Positions 43,144 to 55,557 of a stretch of DNA of 64,000 nt are shown here, piece by piece; within the stretch, counting starts at the first letter, position 1, and each line of letters starts with the position of its first letter. The stretch lies in NCBI GenBank assembly GCA_033782935.1, contig JAWQEG010001325.1, positions 682,001-746,000 of the forward strand. Direction: 5' to 3'. The DNA comes from Petrolisthes cinctipes (lineage: Eukaryota; Arthropoda; Malacostraca; Decapoda; Porcellanidae). The notes beneath the pieces are model-generated. The model worked only from the letters and a program-made list of their open reading frames with translations, was not told the DNA's origin and did not search any database. A program made the translations under genes and the position numbers.

Positions 43144-45500
43144 TCGCTCGAACCACGCTACCCTTGCCTGGCCTCCAGGCGTTAATGCTTTATGCTTTAT
43201 TTAATAGAAGGCCAGTTCACAATATTGGTAGGGTCCATGATAACTAAGATATTAACAATGAATACATGTATAGTAACATAAAAATAGACATTAAGACATT
43301 GGCACACCATATGCTTAAAATTAACATTACCGGTAATACATGAATATAAATACATGAACATGAATACATTGTTACATAATATTTCATCTTAATATTAATG
43401 TGTTTAGCTAGGTGCATGTTATTGTGTGTATATAAGCTAACCTATGCTAAAGATTCACACATTAATGAGGGGGGAGCCGTGTTGCTATGTTGAGGCTGTG
43501 AAATAACAGTCTTATTCTTTTCAATACAAGATAATTCAGTATACCTCGATAGTTCTTTCTTATACAATACAAAAATAGTATAGTAGACTGTCTTATACAA
43601 TATATAAATATTATAGTACATGCCAGAAAGATAAGACATGGGATAATAAACATTGGTACCAAGTTATATCGTGATCAGTATTTGGAGGAATCAAATTATA
43701 TAATAAGGATGATTGAATCCTATTCTCATTGAGTAACATAATAGTTTCATTTTTTTCTGATACTACTGATAATTAATTAGGAGACGTTAAATATGTCAGC
43801 TTTAAATGAAATACGTTGAAATGTGGAAGAGATTGTGCTATGTTTTCAAGCAAATTATGTTTATTAGGCAAGGTAACGATTCCCTTGGATCGTATTGCCT
43901 ATGAGTCTGCTTCTTTATAGTAGCCTTAAACCATACCATGTGTAGGGTGATTAGGGCAAAGTAATGTTAATTGTGTATCAGCAGGTAAGTATAGATAGTG
44001 GAAATTAAAATTGATGATGAAAGAGAGTTTGATTAGTAATAGATATGAATGTACATGCATATAGTGTTTGATTAGGATTACTTTGATTCTAAGCAAGTGG
44101 AGATTTTGCATCATTTGGAGACTGAAATACAAATAAACATGCAGGACAAACATATATGAAGATATGCAACATGGCACTTGAGGAGTTGTGTGTCACTGAT
44201 GACATCATCACTAAGTATAATACTTATTGGATGAAAATCGAATATTAAAGGATTACTTCCATTTTCATTGGGAATTGTTGAAGTGCGTAGCTTGTGAATA
44301 ACATTTTCCCTTTTATGGGAATAATAATGAGTCTATAATTTTGTATTAAAATACTACACATGACTGTATAATAATATTTCAAGTAGGTGTATGAAATATA
44401 ATAAGTAAGATGATATTTCATTAATGATTTTACCATTGCATTTCGTAGCTGTTGGAGTGGTAATAATATTGAGTTGATCTTACCTTACTCGCAGTAAATA
44501 CTCTCTTAATTAATAAATGGTTGTCATTCCTCTCTAAGTTCCTCACCTGCAATTAATTTTCCTGCTAACTCACAGAAATAAATAGAAGCCTAAAAATATG
44601 ATGTGATTATTTCATATATGTAGTTCTTTTCATTCGTTGCTCATGTAAACTATATAAATCGTATTTAATTTCTGTGCAATGATTTGCACTCTAATACAGT
44701 ATATACCTGGTACTCTATCTCACCTTGATTTGCAACGGCTTGTCCCGCAACCTTTTATGTATGGGATAATGCTTGTATACCACTATCTAAGCAGTACCAA
44801 ATAGTGCTCATGAAATTTCACTTAAAAATTATCTAAATCACGTTCTGGGCTGTGATGATGGCTCTAAGCCATTATAATTTTTGTATAATAAGCGAGCAAT
44901 ATTACCTGAGTCGCTGAATTCATTCCTAGGGCGCCCAATAGTGAAAGGACACTATAGAATATAATGCATTTAAATTGGTAAATTCATTCGTGTGATACCT
45001 GTCAAACAAAACTAGTGTATCATTAAATACCTTGTCTGTACCCACTGCTCAATGGCAGAAAATTTATGTAATAATTCATATATCCAGTAAAGAGTAAGAA
45101 ATAGTGATCATATTGTTCATCACCTACATTTTATTTCTTTTCCTTTTCTTTTCAACTGTTTGATAAAATTGTAAACGAGAGCTCTCGGATTTTAAGACGT
45201 CATCTTTATCTGTGTTATGCACTTCGTCGGAGCTTGTAGCCGCCGCGAGTATATACATGAAACACGTTATATAGATTGATTTGGGCCACATCTGTAAGAA
45301 AAATATTATTTTTCATTGGAAACCGATCGGAGTTTTTGTTTATAATTGTTTATTTTATTACCATCAATAGTAGGGATAATATTACTAGGAAGAGGAAATT
45401 GTTGATATTTCAGAGATATTGATTGGTTTTATTTTGGATGTTGGGTTTTTGCGCACTTTTTACCAATCTCTTTATTCTGTTTACATAAACAATATCACCC
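43144..45500 (-). other. Unassigned 3' region of the Gypsy element
   Basis: About 2.3 kb between integrase remnant and 3' LTR. Frames are short (83 codons at most) with no recognisable envelope features. It could be 3' UTR or a decayed extra gene. Confidence 0.5.
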
Positions 45501-45559
45501 GCCTGGTAAAATTATGCTGTATTATAAGTGTATTACCTACTAAAGATATGATTGTGTGA

Positions 45560-46420
45560 AGTTTGGATCGGGTACCCGTATTATTATTATGTTATGTCGG
45601 CGATCACGCATTATTTCCCTGCAAGCCTATAAATTGCTTTGTTATGTCGGCGATCACGCATTATTTCCCTGCAAGCCGATAAATTGCTTTGTTCATCATG
45701 ATGAAATTGTTGAAATGCAACTCACTGTCGTTCAGCATAGTTGTCCATGTTGTAGCATGGCTTCTTCGTGGCAATTGTTATATCATATGAAAGACGTATC
45801 CATACGCCATATAGTATTTCATGTGGAGTTTTTCCTTTTATTTCCGTGATTTGTAGTGTTCATTGACCGTCATATCGATGCAGTCTTCCCATGTGGAGGG
45901 ATTTTCATTGTTTCTGTGCCACGAAGTACTTCTAGTATTTTACGGTTTTGCCGTTTTGTTAACCCATTAGATGCTGGGAGATATGTTAATAAAACAAACG
46001 TTTGCTTAATATAGTAGAAATAAGATACCTTTTATAATATCGGGACATGTAAATGGGCATATGAATTTGGTTTTACATATATGTGCACTTACCTTTGCGG
46101 TTTTTATCGTAGTGGTGCCGCCACTAAATATCTAGAAAATGGTTAACCATAGGTAATAACTTATTTGTGTCCTGATTCGAAATTGGAAAGGAAAGTAGAT
46201 CTATTCCTATTATGTTCCATGATTCGTCCAGGATTAGGGATTCCCGTCATGGAGCAGAGGTCCAAATGTATGGCCTTTATCTGCATTGTATGTTTCGCAC
46301 TGAGCGATATGTATGTGTTTCATCATCTACCCTTAGTTTGTGTTAATTGTATATTGTACGGAGAGTGGTCAGATACCTATCCCTCCCAGGATGTCCTGCT
46401 GCATTATGATATAAGGGTAA
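45560..46420 (-). pseudogene. pol: Gypsy pol: integrase remnant
   Basis: The minus strand shows the zinc-binding motif HNAAGHPGRDRYLTTLR near 46,370. WNIIGIDLLSFPIS (first catalytic Asp) lies near 46,200, and VNHFSRYLVAAPL near 46,120. Stops and frame changes separate them. The second Asp and the Glu were not found. Confidence 0.75.
45591..45690. repeat. 50-bp tandem duplication
   Basis: GTTATGTCGGCGATCACGCA and the following 30 bases occur twice in a row with one difference, inside the integrase region. Confidence 0.9.
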
Positions 46421-46849
46421 TTAATACTGAGGGAATTATTATTTGTTGTATCACTATGTGATTGGTTTGTACATCACGTTTCCTTAGTTTTCTGTAAATA
46501 ATATTATCATGAAGGGAAAAGTTTTTTACGTGACTGGGTAATTCTGGTCCATTATTTTCATCCTCAGTTTTTAATGAATATCTTATTACATTTATCATAG
46601 AATCCGTTTGCTAATATTTATGAACCGCATTAAGGTCAAAGTCCATGGGTGTCCTCGGAACTAAAGGACAAGATGACTGTTTAAGGGATCTACTATTTTA
46701 TTTAATCGTCCTGGAAGGTAGTTAATATCAATATGCGGGAGAATTTCCTGAATTGTTAGATATTATCTGGCTAATTTTCCCGTTAGGGTTTGAGGTTATA
46801 GTAAGCCAAGGATCGTTTGATAATTCGCGAAAACTTGTAAAGGATAGCC

Positions 46850-47060
46850 TAATACGATTTTTCTAAAGTACGAAGTGCCCATACGATTGCTAATGTTTCC
46901 TGTTTTGTTACAGAGTAACGAGTTCCCTGCACATTTAATATTCTCGAAGCATTAACACATACCTGATATAGACCCATAGCTATCTCTTACATAAATACAG
47001 CGCCTAAGCCTACTGAAGAAGCATCTGTACACTTGATAAAAGGCGTGAATATTTGGGAAC
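46850..47060 (-). pseudogene. pol: Gypsy pol: RNase H remnant
   Basis: FIKCTDASSVGLGAVF (catalytic TDAS) and VTKQETLAIVWALRTLEK (the Glu-containing motif) are visible, with a stop between them. Confidence 0.8.
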
Positions 47061-47329
47061 GCAAAAATTGGAGCTGACATTACTTAACCTTTAATCATTC
47101 AAAGCTCAGCTGTTTTTTTTCTGGCATCCATACAAAATCTCGAGTTGATTATTTAGGGGTTTAGCTTCTTGGGAAAAATGCTGTACAAAGATTCTATAAT
47201 AAGAACATAAACTCAAGAATTAATTTATGTTAGTAACATTTATTTGGAATAGTGAATATTCTCATTGCTCGTATTTTATCAGATTGTGTATGGAGCACAG
47301 TGGCGGTTAATGGATAACCTAAAATTATA

Positions 47330-47900
47330 ATTTTCTGGTAAAGAAAATGACATTTAGACATTTAAAGTTTGAGGCCTACCTAATATAATCTCTGTATAAC
47401 CTTCTTTATTGTTACTTATAATAAATGTACGTTTTTAGAAAATTAATCAAATCGTTTAGATTAGCGATGACTACGTTATTAATAAAACCAATACGAAAAT
47501 TAACCATATGTTGAAATGTGGATGAAGCATTACATAACCCAAATGGTCTACGAATGTATTCATAATAACCATGGGAAGTATTAAATGTTGTAATGGGTTG
47601 ACTTTTATTATTAATGTTACTTGCCAGTTTCCACTGACCAAGGGTTTAAGGTGGAGAATATCATAGGCTTTGTTTGACCAATGTTAGACAAAACATCTTA
47701 AAGGAGGGAGGGGATATTTATCGTTGATTGTAGCATTAATTATTTATCTGTAATCAATTACTGGCCTAAATTCACCATTATTTTTTGAAATAAAAAACAT
47801 TGGGCTGTTAAAAGGGGAGTTAGAATTCTTAATAATGCCTTCATCCATCATTTCATTTATTATTTCGTTTACAATTTTTGCCTACTATGAGGTACGGTAG
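47330..47900 (-). pseudogene. pol: Gypsy pol: reverse transcriptase remnant
   Basis: The minus strand reads MMDEGIIKNSNSPFNSPMFF, NGEFRPVIDYR, then a stop and ATINDKYPLPP. Later, in another frame, YEYIRRPFGLCNASSTFQHM appears. At the YxDD site the sequence reads NLND, so the active site is damaged as well as the frame. Confidence 0.85.
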
Positions 47901-48644
47901 TCTATATGCTCGAGTAAATGGGTTGAGGAGATGTTAGTGTAACGGTATGCTTTATCATGTTGGTTCATCCTAAGGATTCACCAGGTAGGGCAATCGTATT
48001 TCAATATGTGGCTAGTATGGTGATGAAATTATCACGATAAAGTGGAAAATCGCGTCCACTGACAAAATTTCTAAGTTGCTCCCTTATGTGACTATCACTT
48101 TATACCCTTCGGTTAGAACCGATACAATATTTCCTTGTGGTATTTGTCTAACTTCCATCTGTACAGATCACATAGATATGTTCCCTTCCTTACATGAATA
48201 TTGGTAAATGTTTTATTAATATCAGTGAAATTTCCACTGGTTACATTAGTTAAAGTAAATTAATCCCTGGTTATATATTATTTTACTGGTTCTATTAAGA
48301 ATAGAACGGTAGTTTGTGGTTGTACATGAGATGGAAGCTTTACCTTCAATTTATGGACGAAATTTGGAGTTAATATAGTATTATATGCAGCAATGGCCTT
48401 TATGATAATGGAGTTGTTTCCCTCATTTTCAATATGTATAGGGTTAACATTACATGGACTTATATATTGGCCTGGACAATCCTGTATTGGAATACATTAA
48501 TTCCCAAAATGTATTATTTTATGTTTGAGGGTTAATTATTATGGTTTGTTTGATAAGGTATGATATACCTAGTTTATAATTTCGTATTATATAGAATTCA
48601 ATTTGTATATGGTTAGTTCCCTTGTCTAACCGTACAGGAAGGGT

Positions 48645-48907
48645 TAGTGTCCCTAATACCTTTAATTTATTGCCTGTCATGGTTGACAATTCTATGTCAC
48701 CTGTTCAATCTTGGTTTATAAATGCCGCTGGGGACCTAATTTGCTCAATATGTTAAAGGAATTATCCGATAACAAGGAAACTGCCGAGCCTGTGTCTATC
48801 ATTAAGGGTGTGTTACTATGTGATACTAGGTCAGGGAATGATAGTACATTATCGGTAAATGCGACGACAGGGCCTACAGTTTTATTTTCGGGACGTTTGA
48901 TGCTATA
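48645..48907 (-). pseudogene. pol: Gypsy protease remnant, same frame as gag
   Basis: After the gag TAA the same frame continues with a short linker and PLMIDTGSAVSLLSDNSF, the retropepsin DTGS motif. A second stop follows PQRHL at about 48,720. One stop separates gag and protease in frame, either a read-through signal or a mutation. Confidence 0.75.
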
Positions 48908-49714
48908 TTAATATTGTGGCGGTCTCGTTTCATACATCATGTTTCGATTGTGCCAGTCCCGTTTCATTCTGTTAAGGATCATGCATTCATCTAAGGAATG
49001 CGACTTTGATTCATGTAAATAATTGTATTTATGATTACTTTTCCCTTGATAATTTCCCTTAGTATTATGTAAGTTATAACATTCACTGGTAATATGATTA
49101 TTTTCGTTACAGTGTTTGCAACGTTTTCCCTGTGATTCCCCTTGAGGAGTAGGTGTGGCATCAAAATTAAAATTCTTCGTCCCCATGGATTGAGTAATCT
49201 GTAATGCACGATGCATGATACTAGATTCCTTCGAATTTAAAGTTAGAGACCCTGATAGTGCAAGTGATTTTGCTGGTTCACTTGTAGTTATGTTTTCTGC
49301 CTTTGTTATAATCATTCTCTGAACCCATGATAATGAATTATGAATTTTACCATCCCCAAAAACATCAATAAGTGACTGTCTGAATGTAGCATATGACGTT
49401 AAATTCTCTGGATCAGGAAAAGCACTTGTAGTTAACATATAATTGGCTGGACTATCTGGTGCAATATGCTCTCTCACGAATCTTATCTTATGTACGTCCT
49501 GCTCTATATTAGTTCGGTAAAACACATCCTCCAAATGACGCAAGAAGAGATGAATCCCATATCTTGGATTATCTCCCGTATAATACTTTAAATAATTTTG
49601 GGTGGGTAAGATTCTTACCGTATGCATAGAAGAGGTAGTGGGGTTAGAAGAAGTTGTATGAAGAGCAGAGACATGAAGAGCAGAGACAGTAGGAGATTGT
49701 GGAGGAGTAGCCAT
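48908..49714 (-). CDS. gag: Gypsy Gag, intact frame
   Basis: 268 aa. The N-terminus is Ser/Thr-rich, the middle is capsid-like (YGIHLFLRHLEDVFYRTN, TSYATFRQSLIDVFGDG), and near residue 200 there is one zinc knuckle CKHCNENNHITSEC (C-x2-C-x4-H-x4-C). Gag forms particles and packages element RNA. The frame is open while pol is broken throughout. Confidence 0.85.
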   Translation of the reverse strand: MATPPQSPTVSALHVSALHTTSSNPTTSSMHTVRILPTQNYLKYYTGDNPRYGIHLFLRHLEDVFYRTNIEQDVHKIRFVREHIAPDSPANYMLTTSAFPDPENLTSYATFRQSLIDVFGDGKIHNSLSWVQRMIITKAENITTSEPAKSLALSGSLTLNSKESSIMHRALQITQSMGTKNFNFDATPTPQGESQGKRCKHCNENNHITSECYNLHNTKGNYQGKSNHKYNYLHESKSHSLDECMILNRMKRDWHNRNMMYETRPPQY

Positions 49715-50628
49715 TGTTAGAGAAAATACAGGTTAATATAGTATACCAGATCGAGTCTTTAATGGGGGTAAGGTTGGGGAAGCAGAAGAATGTATTTCGA
49801 ATGTGTGGGCACCACAAACGAGGCTTAGGGAGGCAGGGAAATCTAGCTTGGAGAGTAATGAATCATTATTAGGGATATTCGAAGTTAGTTATGATACCTT
49901 TGGATTAATGGGGGAAAATATTGTTACTTTGTTTTAATTTGGCATTTCTTTTTCTGTTTTTTTTTTTTTTTTTTTCTTTCTTTCTGGGCTGTTAATGAGG
50001 AACCTAATTCTTTTCTAACATGTTCGTGGACAAGTGAAAAATAATGTTATGTAACATGTAATGTGTACCTACTTTTAGTTGATTCAAGTTGCAACGAAGA
50101 TGACGACGAGTTGAAGTCTAGTTGGGGTGTTGTCTGATGAGGCGACGATGTGGTGAAGAGGCGACGTCGGTGGAGAGGCGAAGCGATGATTAGTTAGCTC
50201 GCACACTAACACACTAACAGTCGTTATTGGAGTGAAGATGATGAACGTTGACTTGCCTTTACGAGAGAATTTACATAACGAGGCGTCAGCGCGGAGGTGA
50301 TGGAGGTCGTGGCGTTGTCCTGACGAGGGCATTTACGCAGGGACGCCGATGTGGTAGTGATGAAGTGATGATTGTTTGTTGTGAAGTAGATGAGGTCCCC
50401 TTGTAGGTCGAGTTGCAGTTTTGGTGAAGCAGGTGCCTCTTGTAGGTGAAGAATTTGTGGTTTATCTCCCTCGTTAGAGGTCGTAAGATTATACCCACAG
50501 AAGAAATTACTTGAGAGAATTTACAAGTAGATTCCTTTAACTTGTCCTTGAACAATGTTAGTCACTGTACTCCCGTGAAGTCTTTACCTTGCAATTTGCC
50601 TTGTTGCAAAAACACCACTGCCATCAAA
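49715..50628 (-). other. Gypsy 5' leader
   Basis: Between 5' LTR and gag. It contains a T-run on the plus strand (49,957-49,976) and repeated GAGGCGACG-type sequence at 50,140-50,300. Frames here (82 and 89 aa) show no known domain. Confidence 0.6.
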
Positions 50629-51424
50629 TGTACCAGTCCTCTAAGGCTTTAACTCGTTCAGGATCTGATACAGTACCTTGTTGTGGAGTTGTAGTAGTAG
50701 TAGTAGTTGTTGTTGTTGTTGTATTAGGTAGCGAGCTCGGCGTTGTGGTGTTCTTAGGTAATTGACTTCACAAGTTTCTTAAGGCTTAATTTATTAACTA
50801 TATTTTTATCTCTACACAGGGAATTATATTGATGTGCCTTGTCTGATATTATTGTGTCTCTCTTATGGAGACAGTTTATAGCCCTTAGGGAGTCAGTGTT
50901 AAGTATCCTGAATCCTAGTGTACCTCCTCTGCTTATATACATTTCAAACTCAATAGTTTACAGAAATAGCTAGAGTGACAACTGTTGCCTGTGAATGGTC
51001 AATCTAATTCTGTATGTCTGTCTACTCCACTTCTCTCCCTTTTTATTCCTTATTCAATTATTCTCCCATTCTCTCTCTCTCTCTCTGTGAAACTAGAGAG
51101 AGGAGGAAGGGGTTAATGGTTTCTGCTATATCCTCTTACCACAACTTGAAGCAGAGAGATGTCATTGGAGACTGGTCAAGCGAGGGTGACTGTGTGTATG
51201 TATGTATGTATGTGGAATCTGAATCTGTCTGTCAGGTCCCGAAAGGCGAGTCACTGCACGTGTTTGTGTGTGTGTATGGAGTGGTGTGTGTGTGTGTGTG
51301 TGTGTGTGTGTTGAGAGAGAAGGAAGGAAGGACAGCTGTGCTGGAGTGTCTAATATCTGTCTGACTATTAATGACTTTGCCATCTGATCTGTTGTTCCTT
51401 CTAGTCTTTGCTTTTGTCCGTACA
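50629..51424 (-). repeat. 5' LTR of the Gypsy element (start of copy C)
   Basis: 796 bp; also the first part of duplicated segment C. The copy-A counterpart is 1-664. Confidence 0.93.
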
Positions 51425-51718
51425 ACGTCACACTATGATCGTTCGTATCCCAGTGTTAAATTTCATAAAAATGACGTATTTCTCGGGGACAAGTGCCATA
51501 ATTATTCACTTTTGGTAATCCATTATAGTGCCAAAAATTAGCAGAAGGTGTGAAATAACCCGTGGAAAAACATCATCCTGATCCAACCTTTAGTTGCACA
51601 GTTATTCTCTAAAAACAGTGCGACACGGGCCCTGAAAGCGTTAGTAGGTATTCCAAGCACACCTGGATGCTAATTAGTGCTCGTGATTGTTCATTAGGTA
51701 TACTACCCTCTTCATAGT

Positions 51719-51835
51719 TTAAGGGGGAAGTTTTGTGTTGGTAAATCTGGAGCAACTGAATCCTCCAAACTATTCCAAGCAACAGAACACCATTATTTTT
51801 GCTCCTCTGGTACCAAAAAAGAATTACCACCTTAA
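51719..51835. mobile_element. TTAA MITE (copy C of 957-1,074)
   Basis: Same deletion variant; differs in A-run length and one substitution near the right TTAA. Confidence 0.75.
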
Positions 51836-51965
51836 AATATACTGCCACTAACGCCAAATGATTCGTGAATGACACTAGAAATAAAACCCCTATCGTACAA
51901 AGGTTAATTTAGAGGAAAATGCTCTTGATGGGAAACTGGAGCTCAACTTGATCGTCCAAACTATT

Positions 51966-52206
51966 GGTCGATTCCACAGTGGTTTGTTTTGGTTTGTAAG
52001 CACGCAAATGAAAGAATGTTAGGCGTGTAAATGACTTATGGGTGAATTATTTAATGAATTTGGTGTGTAAACTATGCAGTGATCATCATTATCTAACTGT
52101 TGGATAGATTTTGTGAATGTGGATACTCGTCTTTTGGAAAATAATGAAGACTTACAAGTGTAGTTGGTTGGGAAGCTAACAAACGAATACCACTGTGAAA
52201 TCGACC
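51966..52206. mobile_element. CCACAGTGG MITE (copy C of 1,205)
   Basis: Counterpart of the first of the three related units; the others lie at 53,353-53,584 and 53,661-53,894. Confidence 0.75.
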
Positions 52207-52243
52207 CCATGTCACGAAACAAAACCGTTGTTAATAATTATCA

Positions 52244-52409
52244 TTAAGGGGAGTAACCAATTGTTGGAAATGGGAAGGCTAATGATTCCTCCAAACTATG
52301 CCAGGAAACAAAACCCCTCCATTGGGAATTATACAGGGGATGTGTTTTATAGGTGAGTCTGGAGGCCTACACTGACTCCAAATTGACCATAAAAGGTTGC
52401 TTCCCTTAA
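52244..52409. mobile_element. Diverged TTAA MITE (copy C of 1,483)
   Basis: Identical apart from one T/G change. Confidence 0.5.
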
Positions 52410-52503
52410 GGTGATTATATTGTTTTTCGAGACAGTCTGGTGGAATCAAGAGCTCTTCAATAAAAAAATAAAAAAAAAAATCCTCCCCTCAAGAATTTTT
52501 TTA

Positions 52504-52651
52504 TTAAGGTGGTAATTCTTTTTTGTTACATCGGAGTGCCTTGATTTTTCCAAAGTATGCTAGGAAACAGGCCCAGAAGAGCAAAAATAATTGTGTTCTG
52601 TTGTTGCTTGGAATAGTTTAGAGAATTCAGTTGCTCCAGATTTACAAACCC
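52504..52651. mobile_element. Truncated TTAA MITE (copy C of 1,743)
   Basis: Same truncated structure. Confidence 0.6.
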
Positions 52652-52798
52652 TGTGATGTAGCCAGAAAATTGGGTATAAATGAGTCCTTTAAATACTGCC
52701 ATGAAACACACACACGTATATGGAAGGAGCTTGTTTCGTGGCATGGTCAGGAGGAATCAGAAGCCTCTAATTTTCATACACGATCACAAACAGGATTC

Positions 52799-53130
52799 TT
52801 AAGGGGTGCGGTAATAGGGGGACAGGCTTGGGGGGGGGGGTTATGGGGTGTGGGAGTAGGGGATAGGCTTGGGGGGGTTTTGGGAGGTGCGGGTGTAGGG
52901 AGACAGGCTTGGGGGGTATAGAGGTGTGTGGAAGTAGGGGACAGGCTTGGGGGGTATAGAGGTGTGTGGAAGTAGGGGAAGTAGGGGGGACAGGCTTGAG
53001 GGGGGTTAGGGGGGTGAGGGAATAGGGGACAGGCTTTCTACCCCCCCCCAAAAAAAAAAAAAACCTTTCCACCTATTCTCGCACCCCCCAAACCCCCCCA
53101 AGCCTGTCCCCTACTCCCGCACCCCCTTAT
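52799..53130. mobile_element. Palindromic G-rich TTAA element (copy C of 2,038)
   Basis: Same inverted G-rich halves; G-run and C-run lengths differ by one base each. Confidence 0.65.
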
Positions 53131-53352
53131 TTAACACTTATCGGAGCAGGGAGAAGCAGATGAAAATGTCCCTCCCCTATATCACTTTCTTTTTCCTTTT
53201 CAAATTTTCATCTGCATTTCCTTTTCTTTTATTTCCTTCGTGTTTGTTGTCCCTCCTCCTTATCACCTTCTCCCTCCTTTTCATTTTTTTACCTGTCTCT
53301 CCTGTTGTTTTATTCCTTGTGCTTGTTGTCCCACGTCTTTTATCACCTCCTT

Positions 53353-53584
53353 CCACAGTGGTATTGGTTTGTTAGCTTCCCAACCAACCACACTTGTAAG
53401 GCTTCATTATTTTCTAAAAGGTGAGTATCTTTATTCACAAAATCTATTCAAGAGTTTGATAATGATGATCACTGTATAATTTACTTACCAAATTCATTAA
53501 GTAATTCACCCATAAGGCATTTACACGGCTAACATTCTTTCGTTTGCGTGCTTACAAACCACTACCAACCACTGTGGAATCGAC
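53353..53584 (-). mobile_element. CCACAGTGG MITE, inverted (copy C of 2,594)
   Basis: Counterpart of the inverted unit. Confidence 0.75.
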
Positions 53585-53660
53585 TCACAGTCAGGGTCTT
53601 CCAGTCCTGAGTCGGTCTTAATTCTCTCACCCTCAAATCAACAAATCAATAATCATTTAT

Positions 53661-53894
53661 GGTCAATTTCACAGTGGTTGGTATTGGTGTGTAAGCACGC
53701 AAACGAAAGAATGTTTAAATGACTTATTGGTGAATTATTTAATGAATTTGGTGAGTAAACTATGCAGTGATCATTATTATCTAACTATTGGATAGATTTT
53801 GTGAATATGGATACTCAGCTTTTGGAATATAATAAAGCCTTACAAGTGTGGTTGGTTGGGAAGCTAACAAACCAATACCACTGTGGAATTGACC
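53661..53894 (+). mobile_element. CCACAGTGG MITE (copy C of 2,902)
   Basis: Counterpart of the third unit. Confidence 0.75.
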
Positions 53895-54256
53895 CTAAGT
53901 TAGTCTTCACAGGAATACACACCATATATCCACGTTATCCACAGCAGTTACCACAAATCAATCAGGCTGCCACCATCACTACAAGACAACGTAAATTATT
54001 CTCTCCACCCTGCATTGTAGTGGGTTACGAACACCTCCCCAATATCCCTGCTTGTTGTAAAAGTTCACTAACAGGAGCTTGCATTTCACTCCTAATATCT
54101 CCCCAATATCCCTGCTTGTTGTAAAAGGTCACTAACAGGGGTTTTCATTTCTACAACTGTCTCTTTTTTTATCATCTGTTTCCTTTTGTGCTTACTGTTC
54201 CACTTCTCAATCACCTTCTTCCTTGGGTAACATAAAACCTCGCTGTAGCGGGGCCA

Positions 54257-54564
54257 TTTTTTTTTCTTTTTTTATGTTCCGGCACTGGACATAGGCTTCA
54301 TCAAGCTCGTTACCATGGCCCAGGTCAACTGCTACTCACATACACACGTCACGACTTCCGTGGGAGGGAAGTGAGGGTAATTCCCAAATACTGCAGCTGT
54401 TATGGTACCAGCGTGGGTGTTTTACGACGTTCGGTGCCCTTATAGTTAGTGCCTGACATTCAAATCGAAAGAGTAATTATTCTCAGGCCCTCACCTGAGA
54501 AGATCGAATCTCCCGACCTATAGGTTACGAGTCCAGAACACTAACCACTCTGCCACCTCCCCTA
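54257..54564 (-). mobile_element. tRNA-derived SINE (copy C of 3,498)
   Basis: Same head, body and A-rich tail. Confidence 0.75.
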
Positions 54565-54947
54565 CTCATCAATCAATCAATCCAGTTCCTCAGAACACAC
54601 ACACAGTCCTCACTAAGGTTTATTAATCTCACCACTATCAGTACATCTTTCACCCATAACGAAATATACCAATGCAATTCACAAATCCCTACAATATCGA
54701 TAATTTATCAACCCAACTAAAAATGGAGTCCACACTACGAGAAGCAAATAGACACTGCGCTCTGAATTAAGGTCCCCAGTGAAAGAGTCGAAAACTCGTT
54801 GGGTATTGGTTACAATTAGACTCAAATACTGAAGTATCACACAGTTTTCTTACTTGTCCACAGAAATTGTATAACCAGTAATATTTTGTTTGTGGGAACG
54901 ATATTTCATAGTTCATTCTCTAAGTCCCTTCAAACGCTGGTACTGTA

Positions 54948-55110
54948 TTTAAGGGGGAAGTTTTGTGTAGGTAAATCTGGAGCAACTCAATCCTCCAAAC
55001 TATTCTAAGCAACAGAACACCATTATTTTTGCTCTTCTGGTCCTGTTTCCTAGCATACTTTGGAGGAATCAAGGCACTCCAATGTAAGAAAAAAAAAATT
55101 ACCACCTTAA
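54948..55110. mobile_element. TTAA MITE, full copy (copy C of 4,189)
   Basis: Identical structure. Confidence 0.8.
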
Positions 55111-55260
55111 GGACCCTGTGATCACGTATGAGAATTGGAGACTTCTGATTCCTCCCGACTAGGCCACGAAACAAGTTCCTTCCATATGGGTGTGTGTGTT
55201 TTGTGGCAATGTTTGAAGGACTCATTTACCTCTAATTTCCTGACTACATCACAGGAGCCC

Positions 55261-55372
55261 TTAAGGGGGTGCGGGGGTAGGGGACAGGCTTGGGGAGGGT
55301 TTGGGGGGTGCAGGAATAGGGGGACAGGTTTGAGGTGGGTTTGGGGGGTGCGGGAATAGGGGGATAGGCTTT
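55261..55372. mobile_element. Left half of split G-rich TTAA element (copy C)
   Basis: The partner half lies at 61,499-61,631. Confidence 0.65.
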
Positions 55373-55557
55373 TTTTTTTTTTATTAATTGAGCCGTAGCC
55401 TCAATCAACAGGCGGGCAACAATACATACGGGTAGGCGGGACCCATGAGAATCCAATGACTACAACCACACATACACACGCACACACTCACACACACACA
55501 TCACGAAAACATAACAGAATGGAGCACAAGCATACAGACAAATATTTACATTATGAC

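Larger units (their letters stand above)
42352..51424 (-). mobile_element. Ty3/Gypsy LTR retrotransposon, complete ends, decayed pol
   Basis: Two LTRs of ~792 and ~796 bp begin TGTACCAGTC and end GTCCGTACA (plus strand). Both outer sides carry ACGT (42,348-42,351 and 51,425-51,428), a 4-bp target duplication. On the minus strand the order is 5' LTR, leader of ~900 bp, gag, protease, RT, RNase H, integrase, ~2.3 kb of unassigned sequence, 3' LTR. That order and the RT motifs fit Ty3/Gypsy. No env-like frame is seen. A TGGCAGTGGTG candidate primer site lies just inside the 5' LTR; the tRNA is not identified. No clear polypurine tract borders the 3' LTR. Confidence 0.93.

Noticed and set aside
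43926..44436. Possible envelope gene downstream of Gypsy integrase
   Set aside because: Frames are short, AT-rich, and lack a signal peptide, cleavage site or conserved domain.
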